Source: JAZNOQ01 sp045589215 (GTDB lineage Bacteria > Bacillota > Clostridia > Oscillospirales > CAG-272). From it: a stretch of DNA of 64,000 nt. Position numbers and translations under genes: made by a program. The notes under the pieces were generated by a model. The model was not told the DNA's origin and made no database searches. It saw nothing but the letters and a program-made list of their open reading frames with translations. Of this stretch, positions 52,834 to 61,257 are shown piece after piece (within the stretch, counting starts at the first letter, position 1; every line of letters starts with the position of its first letter). The stretch lies in the NCBI GenBank assembly GCA_045589215.1, contig JAZNOQ010000085.1:1-64000 (forward strand), in the 5' to 3' direction.

Positions 52834-53370
52834 ATGAAAAGCAGTGAGACTGTCAGAATTTTCGTTCTTTATCTGATGCAAAACGTGGGATATCCCCTTG
52901 ACTATATATCGATCAGCGATATGATCCTGCAGACCGATTACGTGATCTATCTCGACTTTGCCGAAGCGTTTGCCGAGCTTGTCGACAGCGACATGGTGCG
53001 CGAGGAAGGGAAGAATGAGAGAGGGGAGCCGTTATATATTGTAACCGAAAAGGGCAGATGCGTTTGTGAGGAGCTTGGAAAGTCCCGCACGCCGATCGTG
53101 CTTGAAAACGCGCTTGCGGCGGCGCTTCGCTTTCTTGATTTTCAGAAAAGAGATATTACGCTTCACAGCCATATCGAGGACACCGAGGACGGCCGCTTCT
53201 GGTTTGTTTGCGGCGTGACCGAGAAGGGTGTACTGCTTGTGGAAAATCGCATTCTCGTGGATAGCCGCGCGCGTGCGATCCAGATGGAGCAGAATTTCCG
53301 TAAAAGGCCCGAGGCGATCTACCGCGGAACCGTTGCGCTCCTGTCGGGCAACGTGAATTATCTTTTGTGA
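52834..53370 (+). CDS. DUF4364 family protein
   Basis: 178 residues from ATG 52834 with AAGGAGG 9 bases upstream. DUF4364 signatures: FVLYLMQNVGYPLDY ... LQTDYVIYLDFAEAFAELVDSDMV (a winged-helix-like start) and the C-terminal FWFVCGVTEKGVLLVENRILVDSRARAI. The family is widespread in Clostridia and of unknown function; the N-terminal part suggests DNA binding (inference). It ends before a terminator at 53441. Confidence 0.85.
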   Translation: MKSSETVRIFVLYLMQNVGYPLDYISISDMILQTDYVIYLDFAEAFAELVDSDMVREEGKNERGEPLYIVTEKGRCVCEELGKSRTPIVLENALAAALRFLDFQKRDITLHSHIEDTEDGRFWFVCGVTEKGVLLVENRILVDSRARAIQMEQNFRKRPEAIYRGTVALLSGNVNYLL

Positions 53371-53440
53371 AAAAGGGCAATGAAAGAGGGTATGATTTCA
53401 AAAGCGTGATCAAAAAATCCCTTTTCAATGCAACATTCGA

Positions 53441-53477
53441 TGCACTTCGTTGCTTTGACGGCAACGAGGTGCATTTT
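53441..53477 (+). terminator. Terminator of the DUF4364 gene
   Basis: TGCACTTCGTTGC and GCAACGAGGTGCA (one mismatch) around a 7-base loop, followed by TTTTT. Confidence 0.8.
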
Positions 53478-53714
53478 TGATGAATTTGTCAACAAATTGT
53501 TCGGGATCTGACCTGTTGAAATAGACATTTGCCTTTGAAAATAAAAAAGTTGGTATCAAAAATGACAAAGTTTTTGAGCCGTTTCCGTGCAAAATGACGA
53601 GCAAAGGAGGTTCCAATACGAATAGTTTACAGTTTCATGATACGGATTTTGTCTAAAATGTGCGGTGCCCTCAAAATGTGTCGGAAATCGACAAAACTAT
53701 TTTTAAAAAACCTC
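53478..53714. other. Intergenic region before the sigma factor gene
   Basis: No gene. It has a 7-2-7 inverted repeat AATTTGT/ACAAATT at 53483-53498 (operator-like) and a free-standing AAAGGAGG at 53604-53611 with no ATG, GTG or TTG at normal spacing downstream. Confidence 0.5.
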
Positions 53715-53743
53715 TTGACATTATATAGTTTTCCGATTATAAT
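53715..53743 (+). promoter_or_regulatory. Consensus promoter of the sigma factor gene
   Basis: TTGACA (53715-53720), 17 bp, TATAAT (53738-53743). A leader of about 100 bases follows. Confidence 0.9.
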
Positions 53744-53848
53744 TAAGATGCTTGCTTTCGCAAGTGAAAGTGCTTCGCACCCCAAAGACCTTGCGGCGGC
53801 TTCGCGAAAAGCCGATTTGAAACCGTACAGAGCGGAGAGACGGAAGGC

Positions 53849-54463
53849 ATGAAAAACACCGAGAAAACAAACGATACGGCAAAAAGAGAAGCTCGTGATC
53901 AGGTTCGCGCATTGATCTTACAGATCAGAAGCTCGGATGCGGACGCGCAGAGCGGCTTTGACTTGCTGATGGAGCGTTATTTGCCCCTGATCGAGAAGAC
54001 CGTGGAGCGGTTTTCGGACGTGCTTGTATCGGATACCGACCGAGACGATCTCCGACAGGAGGCGCTTATGAGCCTTTACCGTGCAGCAATGTCGTTTGAT
54101 CTTTCGCAGGACAAGGTCAGCTTTGGGCTGTACGCACAGATCTGTATGACGAACCGTATGGTCTCTTACGTGCGCGCCTACGAGAAGAGAAGGGATGAAC
54201 AGATCCTGCCGATCGACGAACAGATCTGCTCGGACGAGACGCCCATCTCTGCGCTCGAAGAAGAGGAGCGCGTACGGTGCACCTATGAGGTGATCCGCCG
54301 TGTGCTGTCGCCCTTCGAGTATAAGGTCTGGTGCCATTATGTCGGCGGCTCGTTGGTCTCGGAGATCTCAGCTTTGGTTCGGAAGGACGAGAAGTCGGTT
54401 TCGAACGCGATCTCGCGTATCCGTCGGAAGCTGCGTGCGGCGCGGAAGGAATTTGATTTTTGA
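53849..54463 (+). CDS. RNA polymerase sigma factor, sigma-H/sigma-30-like
   Basis: 204 residues. Region 2 occupies about 40-115 (LLMERYLPLIEKTVERF, DRDDLRQEALMSLYRAAMSFDL, IDAT-like FGLYAQICMTNRMVSYVR) and region 4 about 145-200 (LSPFEYKVWCHYVGG, SEISALVRKDEKSVSNAISRIRRKLRAA). No region 1.1, and a short region 3 linker, as for clostridial SigH. Gene starts from ATG preceded by GGAGAGACGGAAGG. In Firmicutes SigH drives stationary phase and early sporulation genes; whether this organism sporulates cannot be told. Confidence 0.85.
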   Translation: MKNTEKTNDTAKREARDQVRALILQIRSSDADAQSGFDLLMERYLPLIEKTVERFSDVLVSDTDRDDLRQEALMSLYRAAMSFDLSQDKVSFGLYAQICMTNRMVSYVRAYEKRRDEQILPIDEQICSDETPISALEEEERVRCTYEVIRRVLSPFEYKVWCHYVGGSLVSEISALVRKDEKSVSNAISRIRRKLRAARKEFDF

Positions 54464-54491
54464 TCCTGCAAGCTTTTGTGGGATTTATATG

Positions 54492-54536
54492 CCCCAATGC
54501 CGTATAGCGGCGATTCGGTTCATAGCCGAGTTGGGG
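54492..54536 (+). ncRNA. Compact three-way-junction RNA motif in the zinc-ribbon leader
   Basis: An outer stem CCCCAA (54492-54497) pairs with TTGGGG (54531-54536) and encloses two hairpins, GCCG/CGGC (54499-54511) and TCGG/CCGA (54515-54529). It sits 34 bases upstream of the zinc-ribbon ATG. This could be a cis-regulatory leader; no known class is recognised. Confidence 0.45.
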
Positions 54537-54569
54537 TAGATTAACTACAAGTTAAAGTGAGGTAACATC

Positions 54570-54878
54570 ATGTTCAACGAGGAAGTCAACGCAGAAGTCG
54601 AAGTGTTTGAGGACGAGACTCTGGTCTGCAAGGACTGTGGCAACGAATTTGTTTTCACTGCAGGTGAAAAGCAGTTCTACAAAGAAAAGGGCTTTATGAA
54701 TAAGCCGAAGTGCTGCAAGCCTTGCCGTGACGCAAAGAAGAATGGCGAGCGTGCCGCTCGTCAGTATTTCGAGACCACCTGCGCACAGTGCGGCGGTGTC
54801 GCTCGCGTTACGTTCCAACCCTCCGCAGACAGACCTGTCTATTGCAAGGAGTGCTTCGAGGCTTCAAAGGCAAAATGA
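54570..54878 (+). CDS. Zinc-ribbon domain protein (zf-trcl type)
   Basis: 102 residues with four CxxC pairs: CKDCGNEF, CKPCRDAKK, CAQCGGV and CKECFEA, arranged as two zinc ribbons. The first block with the QFYKEKGF and PKCCKPCR region matches the probable zinc-ribbon (zf-trcl) family; the second adds a further CxxC-x19-CxxC module. Function unknown; small acidic N-terminus (EEVNAEVEVFED). Preceded by the three-way-junction motif, ends at the strong terminator at 54970. Confidence 0.85.
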   Translation: MFNEEVNAEVEVFEDETLVCKDCGNEFVFTAGEKQFYKEKGFMNKPKCCKPCRDAKKNGERAARQYFETTCAQCGGVARVTFQPSADRPVYCKECFEASKAK

Positions 54879-54969
54879 GTGAGCTGTCCGAAGGCAGTGC
54901 ATTCAGGACTGTATCAAGGAGACGCCCCGTTTTGGACTGAATTTTTGATAGAGATCCGATCTGTAAGAG

Positions 54970-55008
54970 AAACACGCGCGACCGAAATTCGGTCGCGCGT
55001 GTTTCTTT
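54970..55008. terminator. Strong bidirectional terminator
   Basis: AGAAACACGCGCGACCGAA and its complement with T-run TTCTTTTT; between the zinc ribbon (+) and the AraC gene (-). Confidence 0.9.
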
Positions 55009-55047
55009 TTATATAACGGAAACCACTCGCTTAGCCTGTGGTTATGA

Positions 55048-55911
55048 CTATAATTCCTCTCGTGCGGCGCGGCGGAAATCCGACGGAGATGCTCCGACGG
55101 TGCGGCTGAAGAGGCGCGTGAAGTAATACGGCGAAGAGAACCCGACGGCGTAAGAGATCTCCGAGATCGAAAGCGGAGTGCTGCGTAAAAGCTCCTGCGC
55201 CTTCCCGATGCGAACGTTTTGGATAAATGCGGTCACACTCTGTCCTGCGTGGCGGCGGAATACACGCGCCGCATACTGCGGGGAGATGCTCATTTCCTCA
55301 CTGAGCGACGAGAGGGAGAGGGGCTCGGGATAGTGCGCTTCGATGTAGTCGCGCATTGCGAGATAAGTGTTTTTGCTTTTGGGGGCAGGGGATTCCTCTG
55401 TCGGTACGGTGTAATTTTCGCTCAGCAGGAGCATGATGCGAAGAAGGGCGAGATCAAGCCGCGTTTTATCGAAGGTGTGCGAGCACGGAGCGTGACGAAG
55501 CGCGGATACGGCAAGATGCTCGACCTGCTCGCGCGACGCATTGATCGGCGTTGCGGAAGGCAGGAAAAATCCCGTTTCGCGCGGCTGAAGCTGTCCGATG
55601 AGCGGATGAGAGTCGGATTTCGTAAAATACAGCTTGTCTTCTTCCGTTCGGGACATCGTAAAGTGAAAATAGCAGTAATCGCAGTCCTCGACGGCACAGA
55701 CCGAGTAGGCCGTATCCTCTTCGAGGAGAACAGCGGTTCCCGCGGGAAGCGAAACGTTTTGGGGGCCGAGTGAAAAACGCAGAATTCCGCTGAAAACATA
55801 GTAAAGCGCAGGCCTTTTCAGCCTTCTGCCTTGCTTCTGCCAGCCTGTTTCGTATTTCATACGCCCTGCGATGAGGGTTTGGGGGAGGGAATCGAGAGAA
55901 AAGATCGGCAT
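55048..55911 (-). CDS. AraC-family transcriptional regulator
   Basis: 287 residues from ATG 55911 (AAAGGAG upstream). N-terminal cupin-like sensor (about 20-120, YYVFSGILRFSLG ... GTAVLLEEDTAYSV) and C-terminal double HTH (about 185-285) with the AraC signature ISEISYAVGFSSPYYFTRLFSRTVGASPSDFR. Divergent from a two-gene glycosidase-like operon (56060-60118), whose promoter has a poor -35 and two tandem AAAAATGCA sites, so the likely role is activation of those genes by a sugar ligand (inference). Confidence 0.92.
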   Translation of the reverse strand: MPIFSLDSLPQTLIAGRMKYETGWQKQGRRLKRPALYYVFSGILRFSLGPQNVSLPAGTAVLLEEDTAYSVCAVEDCDYCYFHFTMSRTEEDKLYFTKSDSHPLIGQLQPRETGFFLPSATPINASREQVEHLAVSALRHAPCSHTFDKTRLDLALLRIMLLLSENYTVPTEESPAPKSKNTYLAMRDYIEAHYPEPLSLSSLSEEMSISPQYAARVFRRHAGQSVTAFIQNVRIGKAQELLRSTPLSISEISYAVGFSSPYYFTRLFSRTVGASPSDFRRAAREEL

Positions 55912-55935
55912 AGCAGGTCTCCTTTCGTTTTTTTT

Positions 55936-55964
55936 ATTGTAGCACAGGGCTTGAGAAAAGTCAA
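55936..55964 (-). promoter_or_regulatory. Promoter of the AraC regulator gene (55048)
   Basis: Minus strand TTGACT (55959-55964), 17 bp, TACAAT (55936-55941). Confidence 0.8.
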
Positions 55965-55973
55965 GAGGTTTCG

Positions 55974-55992
55974 AAAAATGCAAAAAAATGCA
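55974..55992 (+). promoter_or_regulatory. Candidate AraC operator: tandem AAAAATGCA half-sites
   Basis: AAAAATGCA occurs at 55974-55982 and again at 55984-55992, ten bases apart (one helical turn), upstream of the weak -10 TATACT (56028-56033) of the glycosidase operon. Same-orientation, one-turn spacing suits an AraC-type activator. Confidence 0.5.
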
Positions 55993-56059
55993 GGGGTAGT
56001 CAATGGAAACATAGGGGCAATGTGTGTTATACTGAAAAAAACATTTGGAGGTTATAAAA

Positions 56060-58048
56060 ATGAATCAGAATAAGTTGACCTTTTCCGTAAATAAATGCGG
56101 CAACGCCGCTATCTGGGCTGCCGAGGGACTGCCGACGCGTGCGCGTGAGGGTAGTGACTTCTGGCGTATTATGATGGATGATGGGTACTACCGCGAGATG
56201 CCGGTCTATTCGCGTGACCAGATCGCCGCGTCGATCACCACCGAGAAGGGCAAGACTACCGTTGTGTACAATGGTCTTGTCGGTCGCGACGGTCGCAAAT
56301 TCGACGTCGTTCTGAAGCTGACTGTGAAGGACGCAGGCGATATGCTTACGTTTGATGCCGAGATCGAAAACCGCGATGAGGCTCGCGTAAACGAGCTTGA
56401 ATATCCCTTCGTCGATCTTGAGCAGGTTGCAGATCCCGAATACAGGAAGGACGTTCTTTACCGTCCGAACGCGATGGGTGAGCGCATTGAAAATCCCCGT
56501 GCGGCACTTGCAAAGGCGCACACCGAGTACATGAGCGCAGACTACGAGGACATCAAGTCCACGCTCGCATATCCCCGCCCCGCAACGATGGCATGGATGG
56601 GGCTTGAGAGCGCGGGACACTTTCTCTACATTGGCAGACACGACGCGGAGTTCCGTGCCTGCTCGCTCCTTTGTGCGGTTGCACCGCGCGGCGCCTCCGA
56701 CGACCGTCTGTCGCTTGCACTTTGCCACTATCCCTTCGCTAGGGAGGGAGAGACGGTTTCGATCGCTACCTGTGCGGTCTCCCTCACCGAGGGCGATTGG
56801 CGCGAGGGATCGCAGCGTTACCGCCGCTTTGCCGACGAGACCTTCTATAAGCCCCATCCGAGACCGCAGTGGGTCAAGGATATGCACGGCTGGCAGAGGA
56901 TCATCCTCCGTCATCAGTACGGTGAGGCATTCTGGAAGTACGAGGATCTACCCCGTATCTATCTCGAGGGCAAGAAGAGCGGACTTGATACGCTTATGGT
57001 GTTCGGATGGTGGAAGGGACGCTTTGACAACGGATACCCGCTGTACGAAATCGACGAGGAGCTTGGCGGCGAGCAGGGCTTGAAGGATGCGATCGCAGAG
57101 GTTCAGAGACTCGGCGGCCGTGTGATCCTTTACAACAACGGTATTCTGATCGATACGAAGTCCGATTTCTTCCGTGACTATGGCGACGAGGTTGCAAAGA
57201 TCGACATCGACGGAAATATGCATATGGACCACTACAAGTTCGAGAACAACGGTACGGTTCTTCGTAACTACGGCTATAAGACCTTCGTTCGCGCCTGCCA
57301 CGCGGCACCGCGTTGGAAGGACGTTATGGTGAATAACGCACGTCAGAAGCTGTCCTACGGCTGTGACGCGATTTTCTACGACCAGCTCGGTCAGAATGTT
57401 GCGCCCTGCTTCAATCCGAAGCACAGACACGGCAACAGAGCCGATTCGGAAGCGGTCTACCGTATGGAGAATGCCGAGGCGTGCCGTGCCGAGCTTTGGG
57501 GTGACAAGGCGATCGGAACCGAATGTGCAAACGATTTCGCCGTTACGTACGTTGACTTCCTCCACGGCTGTGAAAGAGGCGTTTACTACAAGAAGAACGA
57601 TTCTGACAGAACGAAGACGGGCTTCCACGCGCTCTTCCGTCACACCTTCCCCGAGATCCCTGCGACGAACCGCTTCCAGCACGACTGCCGTGACGGCTTT
57701 GTCGACGAGCTGAACTACACCTTCGTCAATGGCTACCGCTTTGACGTTTCGATCTACCGCGGCAGAAAGTGTATCATCAGCGATATGCCCGAATATGCCG
57801 AATGCGTCGGGAAGCTGAACAAGCTGAAGGATCAGTACGCAGAATTCTTCTTCGGGGACGGACACTATGTTTACGATACCGTTCCGGAGCTTGAGAAGGG
57901 AAAGAAGCTCTTCTTCGGCGAGCATATTTCGGCGGACGGCAAGTATATGATGGCATTCTCGAACGCATCCGACGAGGACGCAGAGGTCAGCGTTTACGGA
58001 CAGACCGTTACGGTTCCCGCACACGAAGTGATCTGCGTGAGAAAGTAA
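56060..58048 (+). CDS. Glycosidase-like protein of DUF6259 type (TIM-barrel), copy 1
   Basis: 662 residues, no signal peptide. N-terminal beta domain (about 1-260) with repeated strand-turn pattern, then a TIM-barrel-like region (about 265-560) with MHGWQRIILRHQYGEAFW, LDTLMVFGWWKGRF, GGRVILYNNG, the Asp in CDAIFYDQLGQ and the Glu in IGTECAND as candidate catalytic acids. C-terminal beta domain ends the chain. I associate it from memory with the uncharacterised DUF6259 glycoside-hydrolase-like group. Cytoplasmic location suggests action on imported oligosaccharides. A paralogue follows at 58118. Confidence 0.65.
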   Translation: MNQNKLTFSVNKCGNAAIWAAEGLPTRAREGSDFWRIMMDDGYYREMPVYSRDQIAASITTEKGKTTVVYNGLVGRDGRKFDVVLKLTVKDAGDMLTFDAEIENRDEARVNELEYPFVDLEQVADPEYRKDVLYRPNAMGERIENPRAALAKAHTEYMSADYEDIKSTLAYPRPATMAWMGLESAGHFLYIGRHDAEFRACSLLCAVAPRGASDDRLSLALCHYPFAREGETVSIATCAVSLTEGDWREGSQRYRRFADETFYKPHPRPQWVKDMHGWQRIILRHQYGEAFWKYEDLPRIYLEGKKSGLDTLMVFGWWKGRFDNGYPLYEIDEELGGEQGLKDAIAEVQRLGGRVILYNNGILIDTKSDFFRDYGDEVAKIDIDGNMHMDHYKFENNGTVLRNYGYKTFVRACHAAPRWKDVMVNNARQKLSYGCDAIFYDQLGQNVAPCFNPKHRHGNRADSEAVYRMENAEACRAELWGDKAIGTECANDFAVTYVDFLHGCERGVYYKKNDSDRTKTGFHALFRHTFPEIPATNRFQHDCRDGFVDELNYTFVNGYRFDVSIYRGRKCIISDMPEYAECVGKLNKLKDQYAEFFFGDGHYVYDTVPELEKGKKLFFGEHISADGKYMMAFSNASDEDAEVSVYGQTVTVPAHEVICVRK

Positions 58049-58117
58049 TCTTAGAACCAAAAAGGGGGCGAGTCATTTGATTGCCTCCTTCTCGAAAATC
58101 ATAAAGGGAGATCTGTT

Positions 58118-60118
58118 ATGTATACACTCAGTTCAAAGCATATGACCTACTCACTGAACGAGCAGGGACTCGTTACATCGATCGTAAATGGATATAGCGG
58201 TCACGAGTACTGCATCATTCCGGGGGAGACCTTCAAACTGATCTACAAGGAGGATGACTGCGAGGAACGCCCCATATTCGGATCGCTTCAAACGCCGAGT
58301 ATACGGATCGACGGAAACGTGATGACGGTAATGTACGACAAGCTCGTCAGCGACAACCGCACGCTGGATATATCGCTTACGATCCGTTACGAGCTTTCAG
58401 GAGACACGCTGACGACGGGATATACGATCAAAAACAACTCCGATGTGCTTGTTGCGGAGTTTCAATTTTCTCCCGTATCGGGGATTCAGTCGCTGAACGG
58501 AAATCCGAAGGAGGATTACGTGATGTGGCCTGCAAATTTGGGAGCAAAGATCGCAAATCCCGCTTTTACCGATCTTTCGACGATGTCGGGCTTCCGAAAG
58601 TACGAGCGTCACGATTTTCTGCACACCGATCTCGATAAGCTCTACCCCGGACACGCGACGATGCAGTTTTACGTTCTCTGTAATGACAGCGAGGGCATTT
58701 ACGTTGGCAGCCACGACAAGACCCATCAGACAACGGGCATTCATGTCGAAAGAAGGGTGATGGATAACACGCTTCGGCTTGGCATCATCAAATACCCCTT
58801 CGCTGAACCGGGCGAGGAATACATCTCTGAACCGATCGTCTACGCGATGCTCGACGGTGACTGGCACCTCGGATCAAAGATCTATCGGAAATGGATCGAG
58901 GAGGAATGCGGTTGGAGGGCTCCGACGCGCCCCGAATGGGCACAGGAGTTTCAGGGCTGGCTGCGCTGTATTTTCAGAACGCACCACGGCGAATACAACT
59001 GGACATATAAGGATATTCCGAGGCTCTTCGATCAGGTCAAAGAGGTTGGGCTGAACACCCTTTTTGTGCTGGGCTGGCCGAAGGGCGGTTTTGCGCGTAT
59101 GTGGCCTGATTATATTGCCGATCCGCGACAGGGCGGAGAAGAGGAACTGAAGAAGGCAATCGACTATGTCCACTCGAAGGGTGGCAAGCTGATTATGTTC
59201 CTCAGTTACTTCCTGATCGACAGAAACAGCGATTTCTACAAAAACGAGGACGGCAAGGAATGTCTCATCAAGGACATTTGGGGATACGAATATCCCTTTA
59301 GGGAGACCTACTGCGGTGAGGGTACGTACAGAAAGCTGCCGAATCAGCCGATGCCGATGCTCGGCGCTTGCCCGGGCTCAGATGCTTGGCAGGAGAAGAT
59401 GAAAAAGAGTGCAGATTATTGTCTTAATCTCGGATGCGACGGTGTGCTTTATGACCTCGGCGGTCTTGCTCCGTTTTTCTGCTTTGCCGAGGGACACGAT
59501 CACGAGAAGCCGAATTTTTCACACGCTTCAAAGGCAAAGCGGTTTGCCGAGCTTCGCGAGACCGTCAAGAGGCACGGCGATGAAAGGATCATTCTGCAGG
59601 AGCACTGTGTGGATATTTTTGCGCAGAGTATGGACATCGTTCAGCCGAGCGGCTTCGGCAATATCAGAAAGAACGTCAAGGCATATGAGTTTATGCGCTA
59701 CACCTTTCCCGAGATCGTGATGACGAATCGCGAGATGGGACAAGATGATTCAAACTATCTTGACAACGTGAACTGCACCTTTGTATACGGTGTTGCGTTC
59801 GATATGACGATCTACCGCTGTTGCGGAGATCTTCACGATGTTCCGAAATACGCCGAATATATGAGCCGTATCATTGCACTCAGAAAGCAGTATGCGAAGT
59901 ATTTCTTTGACGGAAGATTCGTTGACACGGATGGTATAGCGGCTTCTTCTGAGAGTTTCCTCTATAAGGGTTACCTTGCGAAGGACGGAAGCCTTGGTGT
60001 TGCCGTGTGGAACTGGAGCAAGGGGGATGACATCGTGACGTACACAAACAAGGAGACGGGCAAAAGCGTTGCAGTCTCTCTTAAAAAGGACGAGGTTACC
60101 TTCGTCGAGCTTTCATAG
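58118..60118 (+). CDS. Glycosidase-like protein of DUF6259 type (TIM-barrel), copy 2
   Basis: 666 residues, paralogue of the preceding gene: FQGWLRCIFRTHHGEYNW, LNTLFVLGWPKGGFARMW, GGKLIMFLSYFLIDRNSDFY and CDGVLYDLGGLAP correspond in order, and ILQEHCVDI replaces the IGTECAND acid region. No signal peptide. Divergence between the copies in the GW-x-x-G-x-F and acid regions suggests different substrates. 69 bp gap containing a small GC-rich hairpin (about 58065-58100) before its GGGAGAT ribosome site. Confidence 0.65.
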   Translation: MYTLSSKHMTYSLNEQGLVTSIVNGYSGHEYCIIPGETFKLIYKEDDCEERPIFGSLQTPSIRIDGNVMTVMYDKLVSDNRTLDISLTIRYELSGDTLTTGYTIKNNSDVLVAEFQFSPVSGIQSLNGNPKEDYVMWPANLGAKIANPAFTDLSTMSGFRKYERHDFLHTDLDKLYPGHATMQFYVLCNDSEGIYVGSHDKTHQTTGIHVERRVMDNTLRLGIIKYPFAEPGEEYISEPIVYAMLDGDWHLGSKIYRKWIEEECGWRAPTRPEWAQEFQGWLRCIFRTHHGEYNWTYKDIPRLFDQVKEVGLNTLFVLGWPKGGFARMWPDYIADPRQGGEEELKKAIDYVHSKGGKLIMFLSYFLIDRNSDFYKNEDGKECLIKDIWGYEYPFRETYCGEGTYRKLPNQPMPMLGACPGSDAWQEKMKKSADYCLNLGCDGVLYDLGGLAPFFCFAEGHDHEKPNFSHASKAKRFAELRETVKRHGDERIILQEHCVDIFAQSMDIVQPSGFGNIRKNVKAYEFMRYTFPEIVMTNREMGQDDSNYLDNVNCTFVYGVAFDMTIYRCCGDLHDVPKYAEYMSRIIALRKQYAKYFFDGRFVDTDGIAASSESFLYKGYLAKDGSLGVAVWNWSKGDDIVTYTNKETGKSVAVSLKKDEVTFVELS

Positions 60119-60122
60119 AAAA

Positions 60123-60152
60123 CGGGACCGAGTCAATTTTGACTCGGTCCCG
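60123..60152. terminator. Bidirectional terminator
   Basis: CGGGACCGAGTCAA with its complement, followed by TTATTTTAT; between the glycosidase operon (+) and the oxidoreductase (-). Confidence 0.85.
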
Positions 60153-60176
60153 AAGTTATTTTATATGAATGGTTCT

Positions 60177-61235
60177 TCAGATCGTGACCTCGTGGCCGCT
60201 TTCTGCCGAACGGTAGATCGCCGAGAGGATACGCATCAGCTCAACACCGTCCTCTGCGGGGTTGCGGCACTCGACCTTGCCCTCGATCGCATCGACGAAA
60301 TGGTTGATCTCGCGTGTGAACGCCTCGCTGACGCTGAGCCCGGTCTTGCCCTCGAACTCGAAGTCCTTCAATTCGTCGTTCTCCTCGCCGTACATACGGA
60401 CATCCTTGCCGATATAGAGACCTGCGCCCGTGCCGAAAAGCTCGACGCTGTTGCGGTCGCCCTCAAGGTTCAGGCTGAAGCTCATTTCTGCGGTCATGAC
60501 CGCGCCGTTATCGAAGCGGATGGTCGCAGCGGCGAGATCCTCGCAGTCGCATTCTCCGAGCGATTTGCTCGAGGAGGTGTAATTCTTTTTGTTCTTCAGG
60601 TTCGAGCGGTCACCGAGCTTCAAGAAGGTAGAGCCGTAAACCGAAACCGCCTTCGGCTTGCCCATCAGATAACGAACGAGGTCGATCGAGTGAACGCCGA
60701 GGTCAATGAGAGGACCGCCTCCCGAGAATTCCTTTCTGCCGAACCAGCCGCCGGGGTGACCGTTACGGCGAAGGTACTGCGCCTTTGCGTAGTAGATCTC
60801 TCCGAGCTTGCCGTCCGCGATCAGATCCGATGCGAGGTCGCAGTCGCGGCCGAAGCGGCGAACGAAGCCGATCATCAGAAGCTTGCCGTTTCTCTCTGCG
60901 GCTGCCTGCATTGCCTCTGCCTCTTCGAGGGTGGAAGCCATCGGCTTCTCGCACAGGACGTGCTTGCCTGCGTCAAGCGCCATAATGGTGCAGGGTGCGT
61001 GTGCGCTGTTCCAAGTGCAGACGCTTACGGCGTCGATCTCGGGAAGTGCGCGGAGCATTTCCGCTTCGCTGGTGTAAAGACGGGTGACACCGTACTTTTC
61101 GCCCATCAGCTTGAGGCGCTCCTCGTTGATGTCGCAGAACGCGTACAGCTCAACGTCGGGATTTGCAATATAATTTTTGATGTGGTAGGATGAGATGCTT
61201 CCAACGCCTACAACGGCTACCTTGATCTTTTCCAT
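60177..61235 (-). CDS. Gfo/Idh/MocA-family sugar oxidoreductase
   Basis: 352 residues from ATG 61235, nine bases after AAAGGAG; an in-frame ATG at 61271 is the alternative. Rossmann domain (1-120) with GVGSISSYHI, the EKPM loop (HVLCEKPMAST) and the C-terminal domain with the catalytic Asp/His in PLIDLGVHSIDLVRYL. NAD(P)-dependent oxidation of sugars or inositol. The start lies just 22 bases after the end of the isomerase gene upstream, so one operon; that pairing recalls 3-keto-sugar pathways (see findings). Confidence 0.92.
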   Translation of the reverse strand: MEKIKVAVVGVGSISSYHIKNYIANPDVELYAFCDINEERLKLMGEKYGVTRLYTSEAEMLRALPEIDAVSVCTWNSAHAPCTIMALDAGKHVLCEKPMASTLEEAEAMQAAAERNGKLLMIGFVRRFGRDCDLASDLIADGKLGEIYYAKAQYLRRNGHPGGWFGRKEFSGGGPLIDLGVHSIDLVRYLMGKPKAVSVYGSTFLKLGDRSNLKNKKNYTSSSKSLGECDCEDLAAATIRFDNGAVMTAEMSFSLNLEGDRNSVELFGTGAGLYIGKDVRMYGEENDELKDFEFEGKTGLSVSEAFTREINHFVDAIEGKVECRNPAEDGVELMRILSAIYRSAESGHEVTI

Positions 61236-61257
61236 TTTGATATACTCCTTTTCTTGA

